A DNA stretch of 64,000 nucleotides, from positions 43,380 to 107,379 of the forward strand of contig NZ_FCOE02000027.1 in NCBI RefSeq assembly GCF_001544915.2, read 5' to 3'. The position numbers and the translations under genes are program-made. This DNA comes from Caballeronia pedi. GTDB lineage: Bacteria; Pseudomonadota; Gammaproteobacteria; Burkholderiales; Burkholderiaceae. The notes below the pieces were generated by a model. It ran no database searches and had not been told where the DNA came from. It saw only the letters and a program-made list of their open reading frames with translations. Positions 1-8,834 of this stretch are shown in pieces (within the stretch, counting starts at the first letter, position 1; every line of letters begins with the position of its first letter).

Positions 1-765
1 GAACTCCCCGTCCGGCGACACGATCGCAGTGAAACAGCCGCTTGAAATCGGGCCGATATGTGTGGTGTTGGTATCCCGCAGAATCTGCTGTTGCTGCTCG
101 GCGGTCAGCCAGGCCGTTGCATTCACGACGAAGGCTCCGGCTTCGAGCGCGTGCTGACGAATGTTCACCGAGATCTGCTCCGAGAAGAGATCGCCCGCGA
201 ATGAGCCCGGATACATGGCCGAATGGATTTCCTCCCCGTCCGCCATCAGCGCGTAGCGTGCAAGCGGGTTGTAGTGCTCCCAGCATGCGAGCTGACCTAC
301 GCGGCCCACGGCCGTATCGACCGCGCGCAAGCCGGAGCCGTCGCCCATTCCCCAGACCATTCGCTCATGGTAAGTCGGCGATAGCTTGCGCCGGCGCTGC
401 ACCAGCGTGCCATCCGCATCGAACAGCAATTGCGTGTTGTAGAGCGTGCGGCCATCGCGTTCGTTGACGCCGATCGACACCACCATGCCGGCCTGACGCG
501 CCGCTTCACCGATCGCATCGGTCGTATCCGAGGGCACCGTCACGGCCTGTTCGAGGAGCTTGTAATGCTCGGCCCCCATGGCGAACGGAGATTCGAGAAA
601 CGAGAAATACGGGTAGTAAGGAACGACCGTTTCGGGGAAGGTCGCGAACTGCACGCCCTGTTGTCCGAGCTCCAGAATCTTGCGGACAACTTTTTCGACG
701 GTACCTTCGCGGCTATATAGAACGGGCGATATCTGAACGGCTGCGGCGCGGATGATCTTCGACAT
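1..765 (-). CDS. Aliphatic nitrilase (Nit6803-like), truncated at window edge
   Basis: Carbon-nitrogen hydrolase that would convert a nitrile to its carboxylic acid and ammonia in the cytoplasm. The frame is open for 255 codons from the start at 765 to the window edge, so the C-terminus is missing. The catalytic triad is visible: Glu45 in FPETVVPYYP, Lys127 in QRRRKLSPTYHERM and Cys161 in ACWEHYNPLARY. This resembles cyanobacterial Nit6803 and the nitrilases of Nit1C clusters from memory. It is divergent from an AraC/GlxA-type regulator at 899, with a CATGC-N5-GCATG dyad between them. The neighbouring Nit1C genes, if present, would lie to the left of the window and cannot be seen. Confidence 0.93.
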   Translation of the reverse strand, partial: MSKIIRAAAVQISPVLYSREGTVEKVVRKILELGQQGVQFATFPETVVPYYPYFSFLESPFAMGAEHYKLLEQAVTVPSDTTDAIGEAARQAGMVVSIGVNERDGRTLYNTQLLFDADGTLVQRRRKLSPTYHERMVWGMGDGSGLRAVDTAVGRVGQLACWEHYNPLARYALMADGEEIHSAMYPGSFAGDLFSEQISVNIRQHALEAGAFVVNATAWLTAEQQQQILRDTNTTHIGPISSGCFTAIVSPDGEF

Positions 766-810
766 GTCGTCGTTTCCTGGCAGAAAAGAAGTGCTTGTAC
801 CTTAGCTCCG

Positions 811-825
811 CATGCCACTAGCATG
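811..825. promoter_or_regulatory. Dyad CATGC-N5-GCATG between nitrilase and AraC gene
   Basis: Perfect 5-5-5 inverted repeat in the 133-bp divergent intergenic region, 46 bp upstream of the nitrilase start and 74 bp upstream of the regulator start. It could be an operator for the adjacent AraC-family protein, but a dyad this short may be chance. Confidence 0.3.
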
Positions 826-898
826 TAGGTCGTTGTTGCCACCATTTGCGCCATCGGCCGCGTGAGGGAACGGGCTTGCGCGGCTGGCAGGAGAAGGT

Positions 899-1858
899 AT
901 GCATCAGATCGGCTTCATCGTGCCGCAGAGATTCCAGCTTATGAGCCTCGCGGCGCTCACGGCATTCGAACTCGCGAACATGCCGCCACGAGGCCCGTGC
1001 TACGAGATTCATCTGCTGTCGCCGCATGGCGGCCTTATCGAATCTTCCAGCGGAATGACGTTGCAAACGAAAGCATTCGGAGAGCCGGCATTCGACACCG
1101 TCATCGTGGGTTCAATCACGGAGCTCAGGATTCCTCCATTCGATCCGGCTTTGATCGCGTTCGTGAAGGAAGCCGCGAAAGCGTCGCGACGTGTGGCTTC
1201 CATCTGCAGCGGCGCGTTCGTGCTTGCGGAAGCGGGACTGCTGAACGGCCGACGCGCGACCATGCATTGGGCTCACGCTTCCGAGTTCAGGGCACGCTTC
1301 CCGGACGTCGTCACGGAGGAAGACCGGATCTTCATCAATGACGGACCGATATGGACATCGGCGGGCATGACGGCCGGCATCGATCTCGCGCTGGCTCTGC
1401 TCGATAACGACCTGGGACCCGATGCCGCCAAACTGGTTGCGCGGCTGCTCGTCATGAACCAGCGGCGGCTAGGCGGACAGAAGCAACACTCTGCCTTGCT
1501 CGACATGACGCCGAAGTCGGATCGGATCGAGTCGGTGCTCGGACACATAAGGCGCAACCTGCGCAATCCGCTCACCATCGAGGAACTCGCGGATGTGGCC
1601 AACCTCAGCCCGCGTCAGTTCAGCCGAGCCTTTCTGGCGGAAACGGGTCAGTCTCCAGCGAAGGCCGTCGAACAGCTTCGGCTGGAAGCCGCCAGATTCA
1701 TGATCGAACAAGGCCGGCATACGATCAACGTGGTGGCGCAGGAGACGGGCTTCGCGGACAGGGAACGCATGCGGCGCGCGTTCGTGAGGACGTACGGCGT
1801 GCCTGCGGATGTCCTGCGCAGGAATGCGCGTCGGGAGGGCGCGGTTCCGGTCGAATGA
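899..1858 (+). CDS. GlxA-family transcriptional regulator (DJ-1/PfpI + AraC HTH)
   Basis: A 319-residue transcription factor. Residues 1 to about 170 form a DJ-1/PfpI-like domain with the nucleophile-elbow motif ICSGAFVLAEAG around Cys103. Residues about 215-310 form a double-HTH AraC domain, with IEELADVANLSPRQFSRAF as the first helix pair. The architecture is that of GlxA/FtrA-type activators, in which the DJ-1 domain is thought to sense a ligand. The start at 899 has a GGAGAAGG ribosome-binding site directly upstream. It is divergent from the nitrilase, so it most likely controls that gene or its operon. Confidence 0.92.
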   Translation: MHQIGFIVPQRFQLMSLAALTAFELANMPPRGPCYEIHLLSPHGGLIESSSGMTLQTKAFGEPAFDTVIVGSITELRIPPFDPALIAFVKEAAKASRRVASICSGAFVLAEAGLLNGRRATMHWAHASEFRARFPDVVTEEDRIFINDGPIWTSAGMTAGIDLALALLDNDLGPDAAKLVARLLVMNQRRLGGQKQHSALLDMTPKSDRIESVLGHIRRNLRNPLTIEELADVANLSPRQFSRAFLAETGQSPAKAVEQLRLEAARFMIEQGRHTINVVAQETGFADRERMRRAFVRTYGVPADVLRRNARREGAVPVE

Positions 1859-1994
1859 CAGACTCAGGACGGTAACGATGATGTTGGAGTGGGTCGTGAA
1901 TTTCTTAGCAATGCAAAGTTGCTTGGCATAATCGCCTTGGTGCGCTTCAGGCGGTCGTCGGAAAACCTGCTAAGCCGCCGCCTACGCGAGCACA

Positions 1995-2681
1995 TCAACC
2001 CGCCAACGCACCGACTCGCTCGAAGATAGCGCCACGTGGCGCAGGAGGTTCGGCAATCGGCGCATACGCGAGCTTGCGCGCTTCCTTCGCGCCGATGCCA
2101 AAGGCACGCATCAGCGCGAACATCGACTGCTCGGCGTAATCGGCGGGCGCATCGCCGGATAAAAGCGTTTCGATGCCGTACATGATCGAGCCAAGCGCGA
2201 TATCCCGCGCGACGACCAGATCGGTCACGTCGAAGCGGCCCGCATCCAGCGCCAGTTGCAAATCCCGCGTGAGGTACTCGTCGAGCAGGCGGCCGCGCGA
2301 TCCCCGCTTCGTGCCCACCCGCGTGATGAACGCGCCCCACAGCGGATAGCGCGCCGCCATCCCCATGTAGAGCCGCGAACCGACGACGACCCGTTGCGCC
2401 GGATCATCGATCGCGCGCACGAGCGGGTCGAGGATCGCGAGCACTTCATCGCTGCTCTCGCCCGCCACGGCCGACAGCAGCTCCGCAGTCGTGCGGAAGT
2501 AGTTGTAGAACGTCCCGCGCGCGACCCCCGCCGCAGCGATGAAGTCGTCGATCGTCGGGGCATCCGCGCCCTTCTCCGCGAACACACCCAGCGCGCTCTC
2601 GATGAGACGGATGCGTGTCTTCTCCCGCCGCTGCGCCCCCACGCGGGTTCGGTGATTTTCGGTCGATTCTGTGTCTTCCAT
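1995..2681 (-). CDS. TetR-family transcriptional regulator
   Basis: A 228-residue repressor. The N-terminal HTH is at about residues 20-75, with the typical TIDDFIAAAGVARGTFYNYF recognition segment, followed by a helical ligand-binding domain. The gene is divergent from the FAH-hydrolase/dioxygenase/hydroxylase operon starting at 2857. The intergenic region holds two TGAC-N6-GTCA dyads 33 bp apart, which fits autorepression plus control of the catabolic operon by an aromatic pathway intermediate. The inducer cannot be read from the sequence. Confidence 0.93.
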   Translation of the reverse strand: MEDTESTENHRTRVGAQRREKTRIRLIESALGVFAEKGADAPTIDDFIAAAGVARGTFYNYFRTTAELLSAVAGESSDEVLAILDPLVRAIDDPAQRVVVGSRLYMGMAARYPLWGAFITRVGTKRGSRGRLLDEYLTRDLQLALDAGRFDVTDLVVARDIALGSIMYGIETLLSGDAPADYAEQSMFALMRAFGIGAKEARKLAYAPIAEPPAPRGAIFERVGALAG

Positions 2682-2748
2682 GGGCTATCCCGTTGATCTG
2701 GCTTGATTTTAGCAGCGCGTGCCGCGTGCGGGTTTGTCCTGAGTCGAT

Positions 2749-2807
2749 TCATATTGACGATATTGTCAATTTGCATAGAATTGGAACTGACACATTCGTC
2801 AATATGA
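2749..2807. promoter_or_regulatory. Tandem dyad operator, probable TetR binding region
   Basis: Two copies of TGAC-N6-GTCA lie at 2755-2768 and 2788-2801, their starts 33 bp apart (about three helical turns). The outer arms TCATATTGAC (2749-2758) and GTCAATATGA (2798-2807) are exact reverse complements, so the whole element is also one large palindrome. It sits 50 bp upstream of the 2857 start and in front of the divergent TetR gene. Confidence 0.65.
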
Positions 2808-2856
2808 AACTCAAGCAACCCGAGGCGTTCTGCCTTCGGGTCTACAGGAGGCAGAT

Positions 2857-3702
2857 ATGCGGTTCGTCAGTTTCGAAAAGGATGGCAAGGCAACCCTCGG
2901 CGTTCGTGACGGAGATCACGTGCGCATCCTCGGTGACGAGACACTGGAGTCCCTGCTCGCGCGCGGCGTTCGTCTCGACGAGTACGCAAAGACACACGCG
3001 ACGGAAGACAAGGTGCCTGCCGCCGGCCTGAAGTACCTTCCGCCGCTGCAGAAACCGCCCAAGATTGTTTGTGTCGGTCTGAACTACGCCGACCACACCA
3101 AGGAAAGCAAGTACGAACAACCCGACTATCCCACCTTGTTCCTGCGCGTCAACACCAGTCTGGTCGCGCACGAGCAGCCGATGATCCGCCCGGGCGTCAC
3201 CGATTCGGCGGGCCTCGATTACGAAGGCGAGGTCGCGGTCGTGCTGGGCAAGGGCGGCCGTCACATCGCGAAAGAAGACGCGCTCTCGCATGTCGCGGGT
3301 TATGCGCTCTTCAACGATGGCTCCGTTCGCGAGTATCAGTTCAAGACACCGCAGTGGACCGTCGGCAAGAATTTCGATGGCACCGGCGCATTCGGTCCCG
3401 ATCTCGTCACCGCCGACGAACTGCCCGCCGGCGCGAAAGGCCTGCTGCTGGAGACGCGCGTGAACGGCGAAGTCGTTCAGTCTGCGAGCACCGACGACAT
3501 GGTCTTCGACGTCGCGACGCTCATCAGCGTCATCAGCGAAGCCATCACCCTCGAAGCGGGCGATGTGATCGTGTCCGGCACGCCGTCGGGCATCGGTTGG
3601 GCGCGCACGCCGCGCCTTCTGATGAAAGCGGGCGACGTGTGCGAAGTGTCGGTCGAGAGAATCGGCACGCTGCGTAATGTCATCGCCGACGAAGCGCGTT
3701 GA
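2857..3702 (+). CDS. Fumarylacetoacetate hydrolase (FAH) family protein
   Basis: A 281-residue FAH-fold enzyme; the catalytic domain runs from about residue 65 to the end. Metal and active-site elements of the family are present, including LDYEGEVAVVLGK and NDGSVREYQ. The family splits C-C bonds of acylpyruvates or isomerises and decarboxylates ring-fission products. The gene opens an operon with an extradiol dioxygenase and an aromatic hydroxylase, so it probably acts on the ring-cleavage product. A strong GGAGG lies upstream of the start. Acylpyruvase, 2-hydroxyhepta-2,4-diene-1,7-dioate isomerase and similar activities cannot be told apart by eye. Confidence 0.9.
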   Translation: MRFVSFEKDGKATLGVRDGDHVRILGDETLESLLARGVRLDEYAKTHATEDKVPAAGLKYLPPLQKPPKIVCVGLNYADHTKESKYEQPDYPTLFLRVNTSLVAHEQPMIRPGVTDSAGLDYEGEVAVVLGKGGRHIAKEDALSHVAGYALFNDGSVREYQFKTPQWTVGKNFDGTGAFGPDLVTADELPAGAKGLLLETRVNGEVVQSASTDDMVFDVATLISVISEAITLEAGDVIVSGTPSGIGWARTPRLLMKAGDVCEVSVERIGTLRNVIADEAR

Positions 3703-3760
3703 TTCCTCACCCGCGTAGCCGGCCGCAGAGCCGGCGCTCATCGAACATGGAGACACGGTC

Positions 3761-4699
3761 ATGAGCGACCCAGCCGTAGCATCCGCATGCGCAAGCGTTC
3801 ACTCGATCGATCACTTTGCGCTCAACGTTCCTTCGCTCGCCGATGCAGAGCGATTCTTCAGCGCGTTCGGCCTCGATGTGACCGCAACAGCCGAAGCGCT
3901 CGAACTGCGCGCAGCCGACGGGCATCGCTGGGCGCGCTTGCTCCCCGCGTCGGGAAAGTCGCTGGCGTATCTGAGTTTCAATTGCTTCGAAAAGGATTTC
4001 GCAGCGATCCGCGAACAGGTTGAGGCCGCAGGCGCGGACCTGATCGCATCGCCAGACAAAGGTTTCTGGTTCCACGATCCGGACGGCAACCTGATTCAGG
4101 TGAAGGTCGGACCGAAGACGACGCCATTCAACAAGCAACCGTGCGTCATCGCATCGAGTCACGCAGACGAGCGCGGTGCGCACACGCGCTCAACCGCGCA
4201 AACCGTGCGGCCACGGCGTCTCTCGCACGTGCTGCTGTTCTCGCCCGACGTGCTCCGTGCGCTCGAGTTCTATGGCAAGGCACTTGGCCTGCGTCTGTCG
4301 GACAAGTCGCTCGACATCATCGCATTCACGCATGCGCCGCATGGCAGCGACCATCATCTGCTCGCGTTCGCCAAAAGCAGCGCGCGCGGCTGGCATCACG
4401 CGGCGTGGGATGTCGATGACGTGAACCTCGTCGGTCAGGGCGCGTCGCAGATGGCGGCCGCCGGTTTCGCAAAGGGCTGGGGCACAGGCAGACACGTACT
4501 GGGCTCGAACTATTTCCACTACGTGCAGGACCCGTGGGGCTCGTTCTGCGAGTACTCCGCCGACATCGATTTCGTGTCCGCCGGCCAGGCCTGGCCCGCT
4601 GGCGACTTCGCGCCGGAAGACTCGCTCTATCTGTGGGGCCCGCCGGTCCCCGACGACTTCATCCATAACACCGAAGCCGGCGTCGTTTCACAAGACTGA
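3761..4699 (+). CDS. Extradiol ring-cleavage dioxygenase (VOC/type I)
   Basis: A 312-residue protein with two vicinal-oxygen-chelate domains. The predicted Fe(II) facial triad is in the C-terminal half: His156 in LSHVLLFS, His212 or His213 in GWHHAAWDV and Glu264 in FCEYSADID. It would cleave a catecholic product of the hydroxylase encoded next (4788) to a 2-hydroxymuconate-type compound. Length and motif order match BphC-like type I extradiol enzymes. It lies 58 bp after the FAH-family gene in the TetR-controlled operon. Confidence 0.9.
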   Translation: MSDPAVASACASVHSIDHFALNVPSLADAERFFSAFGLDVTATAEALELRAADGHRWARLLPASGKSLAYLSFNCFEKDFAAIREQVEAAGADLIASPDKGFWFHDPDGNLIQVKVGPKTTPFNKQPCVIASSHADERGAHTRSTAQTVRPRRLSHVLLFSPDVLRALEFYGKALGLRLSDKSLDIIAFTHAPHGSDHHLLAFAKSSARGWHHAAWDVDDVNLVGQGASQMAAAGFAKGWGTGRHVLGSNYFHYVQDPWGSFCEYSADIDFVSAGQAWPAGDFAPEDSLYLWGPPVPDDFIHNTEAGVVSQD

Positions 4700-4787
4700 T
4701 CGCTTCACACCCTTTGCATCGATTCGATGGCTGCCGGATTCCCGGCGCCAGGGCACAACTCGCTCATTTTTCAGCAGGTGAACCGAA

Positions 4788-6404
4788 ATGACAGATCAAA
4801 CCATTCTCGACGTCGCGATCGTCGGATACGGACCCGTCGGCCAATCTCTTTCCATTCTTCTCGGAGAGCGCGGCTATGACGTCGCGGTCTTCGACCGCTG
4901 GCCTTCGCTGTATCCGCTTCCGCGTGCCGTCTTTCACGACCACGAGATCCGCCGCGTATTTCATGCGATGGACCTGGGAGAAGAGGTCGAGCGCATCTCG
5001 CAACCGTCTTCCAAATATCAGTGGTTCAACGCGGACTGGAAGACGCTCGTCGAGATCGACTGGTCCGCGGAATCGATCAGCGACGGCCCGGTGGGCTACC
5101 TTTTCAATCAGCCCTCGCTCGAAGCGCTGCTCGACAGCAAGGCCAAGTCGTTGCCGAACGTCTCGGTGCAGCAGGGCTGGGAAGCGACCGGATTGCGGCA
5201 GTTGTCCGACTGCTGCGAATTGACCCTGCGCCGCGGCGTCATGAACGGCGCGAACTGGCAGCCGACCGGCGAGACGCAGACGGTCCGTGCACGTTACATC
5301 GTCGGGGCGGACGGCGCGAACAGCTTCGTTCGAAAGTCGCAAGGCATCGAGTTCGATGATCTCGGCTTTCAGGAAGACTGGCTCGTCATCGATCTGCAGC
5401 CCAACGATGGCGTGAAGCTCGACGTGCCCGACATCGGCCAGTGGTGCAATCCGGAGCGTCCGACGACGATGGTGCCGGGCGGCCCCGGCTATCGCCGCTG
5501 GGAGTTCATGCGTCTGCCGCACGAATCGATCGAAGACCTGCAAAAGCCGGAGAAGGTGTGGGAACTGCTGTCGCCCTGGGTCACGCCGGAGAACGCGACG
5601 CTCGTGCGCCATGCCGTCTACAAGTTTCGTTCGCTGATCGCGAGAAACTGGCATAGCGGCCGCGTGGTGCTCGCTGGCGACGCCGCGCATCAAATGCCGC
5701 CGTTCATGGGTCAGGGCATGTGCTCCGGCATCCGCGACGCATGGAATCTCGCCTGGCGCTTCGACCTGATCCTGAAGGGCATGGCCTCGGACCGCGTGCT
5801 CGAAGGCTATACGCCCGAACGTCGGCCGCAGGTGCGTGCCGTGATCGATGCATCCATCGCGATGGGTCAGGTCGTGTGCATCTCCGACAAGGACGAGGCG
5901 GCCCGACGCGACGAAGCGTATCTCGCAGGCGATGTGCCCGCGCTTGCGCCCTTCCCCGGCCTGACCGATGGCCTGATCTGCAAGGACCCCGCATTCGGCT
6001 GCGAGAGCGTGGCCGGCTTGCTGAGCGTTCACGGTCAGGTGAAGAACCTGAGCGAGGCATCCCGCTACGACGACACCCTGCCCAACGGCTTTCACGTCAT
6101 CGCACTCGATGCGCATCCGAACCGGTACCTCGACGCGCAGGGCAAGGCGGCGCTGGCGGCCATCGGCGGGCATTCGATCGGCATCACGACCGACGCGGAC
6201 AAAGCCGTCAAGGATCGCGTGCTGTTCGACGTCAGCGGCAAATACAAACGGTTCTTCGACGAGCACGGCGTGAAGGCGATCGTCGTGCGTCCCGACTATT
6301 ACATTTTCGGCGGCGTGAGCACGCTCGAACAGCTGCCTGCCTTGTTGACCGATCTCGTATCAAGGCTTTCGATCGACGAACACACGGAAGCGGCTCTTTC
6401 CTGA
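4788..6404 (+). CDS. FAD-dependent aromatic monooxygenase (MhpA/PheA type)
   Basis: A 538-residue flavoprotein hydroxylase. It shows the Rossmann FAD motif GYGPVGQSL near residue 13, the DG motif GADGANSF, and the second FAD motif GDAAHQMPPFMGQGM. This is the single-component NAD(P)H-dependent class that adds an ortho hydroxyl to phenolic rings, like 3-(3-hydroxyphenyl)propionate hydroxylase. The substrate is not deducible. It follows the extradiol dioxygenase by 88 bp and is followed by a porin and a transporter, so uptake, hydroxylation, ring fission and hydrolysis are encoded together. Confidence 0.92.
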   Translation: MTDQTILDVAIVGYGPVGQSLSILLGERGYDVAVFDRWPSLYPLPRAVFHDHEIRRVFHAMDLGEEVERISQPSSKYQWFNADWKTLVEIDWSAESISDGPVGYLFNQPSLEALLDSKAKSLPNVSVQQGWEATGLRQLSDCCELTLRRGVMNGANWQPTGETQTVRARYIVGADGANSFVRKSQGIEFDDLGFQEDWLVIDLQPNDGVKLDVPDIGQWCNPERPTTMVPGGPGYRRWEFMRLPHESIEDLQKPEKVWELLSPWVTPENATLVRHAVYKFRSLIARNWHSGRVVLAGDAAHQMPPFMGQGMCSGIRDAWNLAWRFDLILKGMASDRVLEGYTPERRPQVRAVIDASIAMGQVVCISDKDEAARRDEAYLAGDVPALAPFPGLTDGLICKDPAFGCESVAGLLSVHGQVKNLSEASRYDDTLPNGFHVIALDAHPNRYLDAQGKAALAAIGGHSIGITTDADKAVKDRVLFDVSGKYKRFFDEHGVKAIVVRPDYYIFGGVSTLEQLPALLTDLVSRLSIDEHTEAALS

Positions 6405-6433
6405 CTACAAGTAAAAATCCCCTGGAGGAGAAC

Positions 6434-7534
6434 ATGAGAAAGACACTGTGCGCGCTGGCTGCTGCATGCGCGCTCACGCCGCACGCTCACGCACAAAGCA
6501 GCGTAACGCTGTTCGGCATTCTCGATGTCGGCGTGAGCTATGTGAGCAACGAAAACGGCAGCCACAACTTCAAGGCCGACGACTCGATCTGGACGCCGAG
6601 CATCTGGGGCATGCGCGGCGTCGAAGATCTGGGCGGTGGTTACAAGGCCGTGTTCGAACTTGCGTCGCAGTTCTCGGTGAACAGCGGCGCAGGCATTCCG
6701 GGACCGAACGCCGACTTCAACCGGCAGGCTTTCGTCGGTCTGTCGAAGGACGACATCGGAAGCATTACGTTCGGTCAGCAATACAACCTGATGGCGGACT
6801 TTCTATTCTTCCCGCCTGCGAAACTGGACGGAGCCTTCACCTATGGCGGCCTGTACAACATGCGCCAGGGTCCGTTCGCCGCGCTCGGCATTCCCCAGAA
6901 TCCTACCGGCTCGTTCGACTTCGATCAGACCGGCGGTACGTCGCGCGTGTCGAACTCGATCAAGCTCGTATCGGCCACCTTCGCGGGATTGAGACTCGGC
7001 GCGCTGTACGGCTTCGGCAATACGCCCGGTTCGTTTTCCGCGAACAACACGATCGGCTTCGGCGTGAACTATGCGATCGGCGGCTTCGGCATCGCGGCGG
7101 CTTACAACGAAACGAAATACGCGGCACTGAACGACGGTCACGACGGGATTCGCAACTTCGGAGGCGGGATCAGCCAGACCATCGGCGACGTGTATCTCAA
7201 TGCGCTCTACACGAATACGCGCAATACGCTGACGGGAGGCGTCGTGCAGGCGGTTCAGGTCGGAGGGCTGTACACGTTCATGCCGGATATTCGCTTCGGC
7301 GCGAACTATCAGTACATGAAGGGCAACGCGCAACTGAGCCACAACAGGGCGCAACAAGTCACCAGCGTCGCGCAGTATCTCCTGTCCAAGCGGACCACCT
7401 TATACGCCGAAGCGGTCTACCAGTGGACGGGCGGCGACGTCGAAGGCGGACATAACGCCTGGATCAACGGTGCGGGACAGTCGAGCACCACGCATCAAAT
7501 CATCGGCCGCCTCGGCCTGCAGACTTCCTTCTGA
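6434..7534 (+). CDS. Gram-negative outer-membrane porin
   Basis: A 366-residue OmpC-like porin of the Burkholderia/Neisseria type. The signal peptide is residues 1 to about 21 (hydrophobic stretch ending AHAQ), followed by the typical mature start SSVTLFGILDVGVSY. The C-terminus ends in Phe (LGLQTSF), the usual outer-membrane assembly signal. The start at 6434 is chosen because CTGGAGGAG lies just upstream; the same frame stays open much further left but without signal-peptide logic. It probably lets the aromatic substrate of this operon cross the outer membrane. Confidence 0.95.
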   Translation: MRKTLCALAAACALTPHAHAQSSVTLFGILDVGVSYVSNENGSHNFKADDSIWTPSIWGMRGVEDLGGGYKAVFELASQFSVNSGAGIPGPNADFNRQAFVGLSKDDIGSITFGQQYNLMADFLFFPPAKLDGAFTYGGLYNMRQGPFAALGIPQNPTGSFDFDQTGGTSRVSNSIKLVSATFAGLRLGALYGFGNTPGSFSANNTIGFGVNYAIGGFGIAAAYNETKYAALNDGHDGIRNFGGGISQTIGDVYLNALYTNTRNTLTGGVVQAVQVGGLYTFMPDIRFGANYQYMKGNAQLSHNRAQQVTSVAQYLLSKRTTLYAEAVYQWTGGDVEGGHNAWINGAGQSSTTHQIIGRLGLQTSF

Positions 7535-7564
7535 CACGCGCTTATCAATCTGGAGATTGCAAAC

Positions 7565-8818
7565 ATGGAATACAACACCGGTTCGAGGTGGGACACCGCC
7601 TATGAGTGGAAAGCCGTGGCCATGCTGTCGCTGGGCTTTGGACTGGTCGGCATCGACCGGTTCATGATCATGCCGCTCTTTCCCGTCATGATGACGGATC
7701 TGCATCTCGACTATCAGGACCTCGGACACATCACCGGCGCGCTCGCCGTCGCGTGGGGCGTTTCGGCGATGTTCATGGGGAACCTGTCCGACCGCGCGGG
7801 CCACCGCAAGGTCATCATTCCGGCGATCGTCGTGTTCTCGCTGCTCGCGGGTCTGAGCGGACTTGCGACGGGCGTCGGCTCCCTGATTCTGATTCGCGCG
7901 GTGATGGGCTTTGCCGAGGGCGCGTACACGCCTGCCAGCATCATCGCGACGCTCGATGCATCGAAGCCGACGCGCCACGGGCGCAACATCGGCATTCAGC
8001 AGATGGCGTTGCCGCTCTTCGGTTTGGGCATCGCGCCGATCCTCGTGACACAGTTGCTCAAAGTCTTGCCGTGGCACTGGATTTTCGCGGTGGTATCGAT
8101 TCCGGGGTTGCTGGTTGCTTACTTGATGTTCAAGGTGTTGCGCGATACGAAAGCGTCATCTGCTGCACAGCACACCGCCACGCACGATGCCACCAACCAC
8201 AAGTGGACCGACGTTTTTCGCTACCGCAACATATCGTTGAACATCGTCGGCATGCTGTGCTGGCTCACGTGCCTCGTCGTGCTGAGCGCGCTTTTCCCCA
8301 GCTATCTGATCGACTATCTTCATCTGAGCATGCAGCAGATGGGTTATGTGCTCTCGGCAATCGGTTTCGGCGGCACGCTCGGCACGCTCGTCATGCCCGC
8401 TCTCTCCGACAAGCTCGGTAGAAAGCCGGTCATGATCTTCTCCGTAATCGGCGCGGCGCTCTTTCTGCTTCTTCTCATGCGCACCGGTGCGAATCCGACG
8501 TTGCTGTTCACTTACCTCACGCTCACACTGTTGTTCGTCTTCAGCATGATCACCCTGACGGTGGGACCGTTGAGTGCGGAATCGGTGCCGGCCAAACTGA
8601 TGTCGACGGCTTCGGGTCTGGTGGTCGGCATCGGCGAAGTGTTCGGTGGTGGACTCGCACCGGCGATCGCGGGTTATATCGCAAAGCACTTCGGCATTCA
8701 GTACATCATGCATCTCGGGCTCGCCGCGCTCGCGATCGGATTTGTCGTTGCGCTCAGCCTGAAAGAGACCGCACCGGCGCGGAAGCGTGTGCAGGCGCCG
8801 GCTGTCGCATTGGATTGA
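7565..8818 (+). CDS. MFS transporter of the aromatic operon
   Basis: A 417-residue inner-membrane carrier with about 12 hydrophobic segments and the MFS loop 2-3 motif GNLSDRAGHRKV. The start at 7565 lies 30 bp after the porin stop, with a GGAG element upstream. It is the last gene of the TetR-linked operon and is the likely uptake system for the substrate hydroxylated by the 4788 enzyme. Export cannot be ruled out from sequence. Confidence 0.9.
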   Translation: MEYNTGSRWDTAYEWKAVAMLSLGFGLVGIDRFMIMPLFPVMMTDLHLDYQDLGHITGALAVAWGVSAMFMGNLSDRAGHRKVIIPAIVVFSLLAGLSGLATGVGSLILIRAVMGFAEGAYTPASIIATLDASKPTRHGRNIGIQQMALPLFGLGIAPILVTQLLKVLPWHWIFAVVSIPGLLVAYLMFKVLRDTKASSAAQHTATHDATNHKWTDVFRYRNISLNIVGMLCWLTCLVVLSALFPSYLIDYLHLSMQQMGYVLSAIGFGGTLGTLVMPALSDKLGRKPVMIFSVIGAALFLLLLMRTGANPTLLFTYLTLTLLFVFSMITLTVGPLSAESVPAKLMSTASGLVVGIGEVFGGGLAPAIAGYIAKHFGIQYIMHLGLAALAIGFVVALSLKETAPARKRVQAPAVALD

Positions 8819-8834
8819 GGCACGATTTTCAACG

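Noticed and set aside
4764..6266. Open frame of 500 codons on the minus strand
   Set aside because: Antisense shadow of the FAD monooxygenase; no motif.
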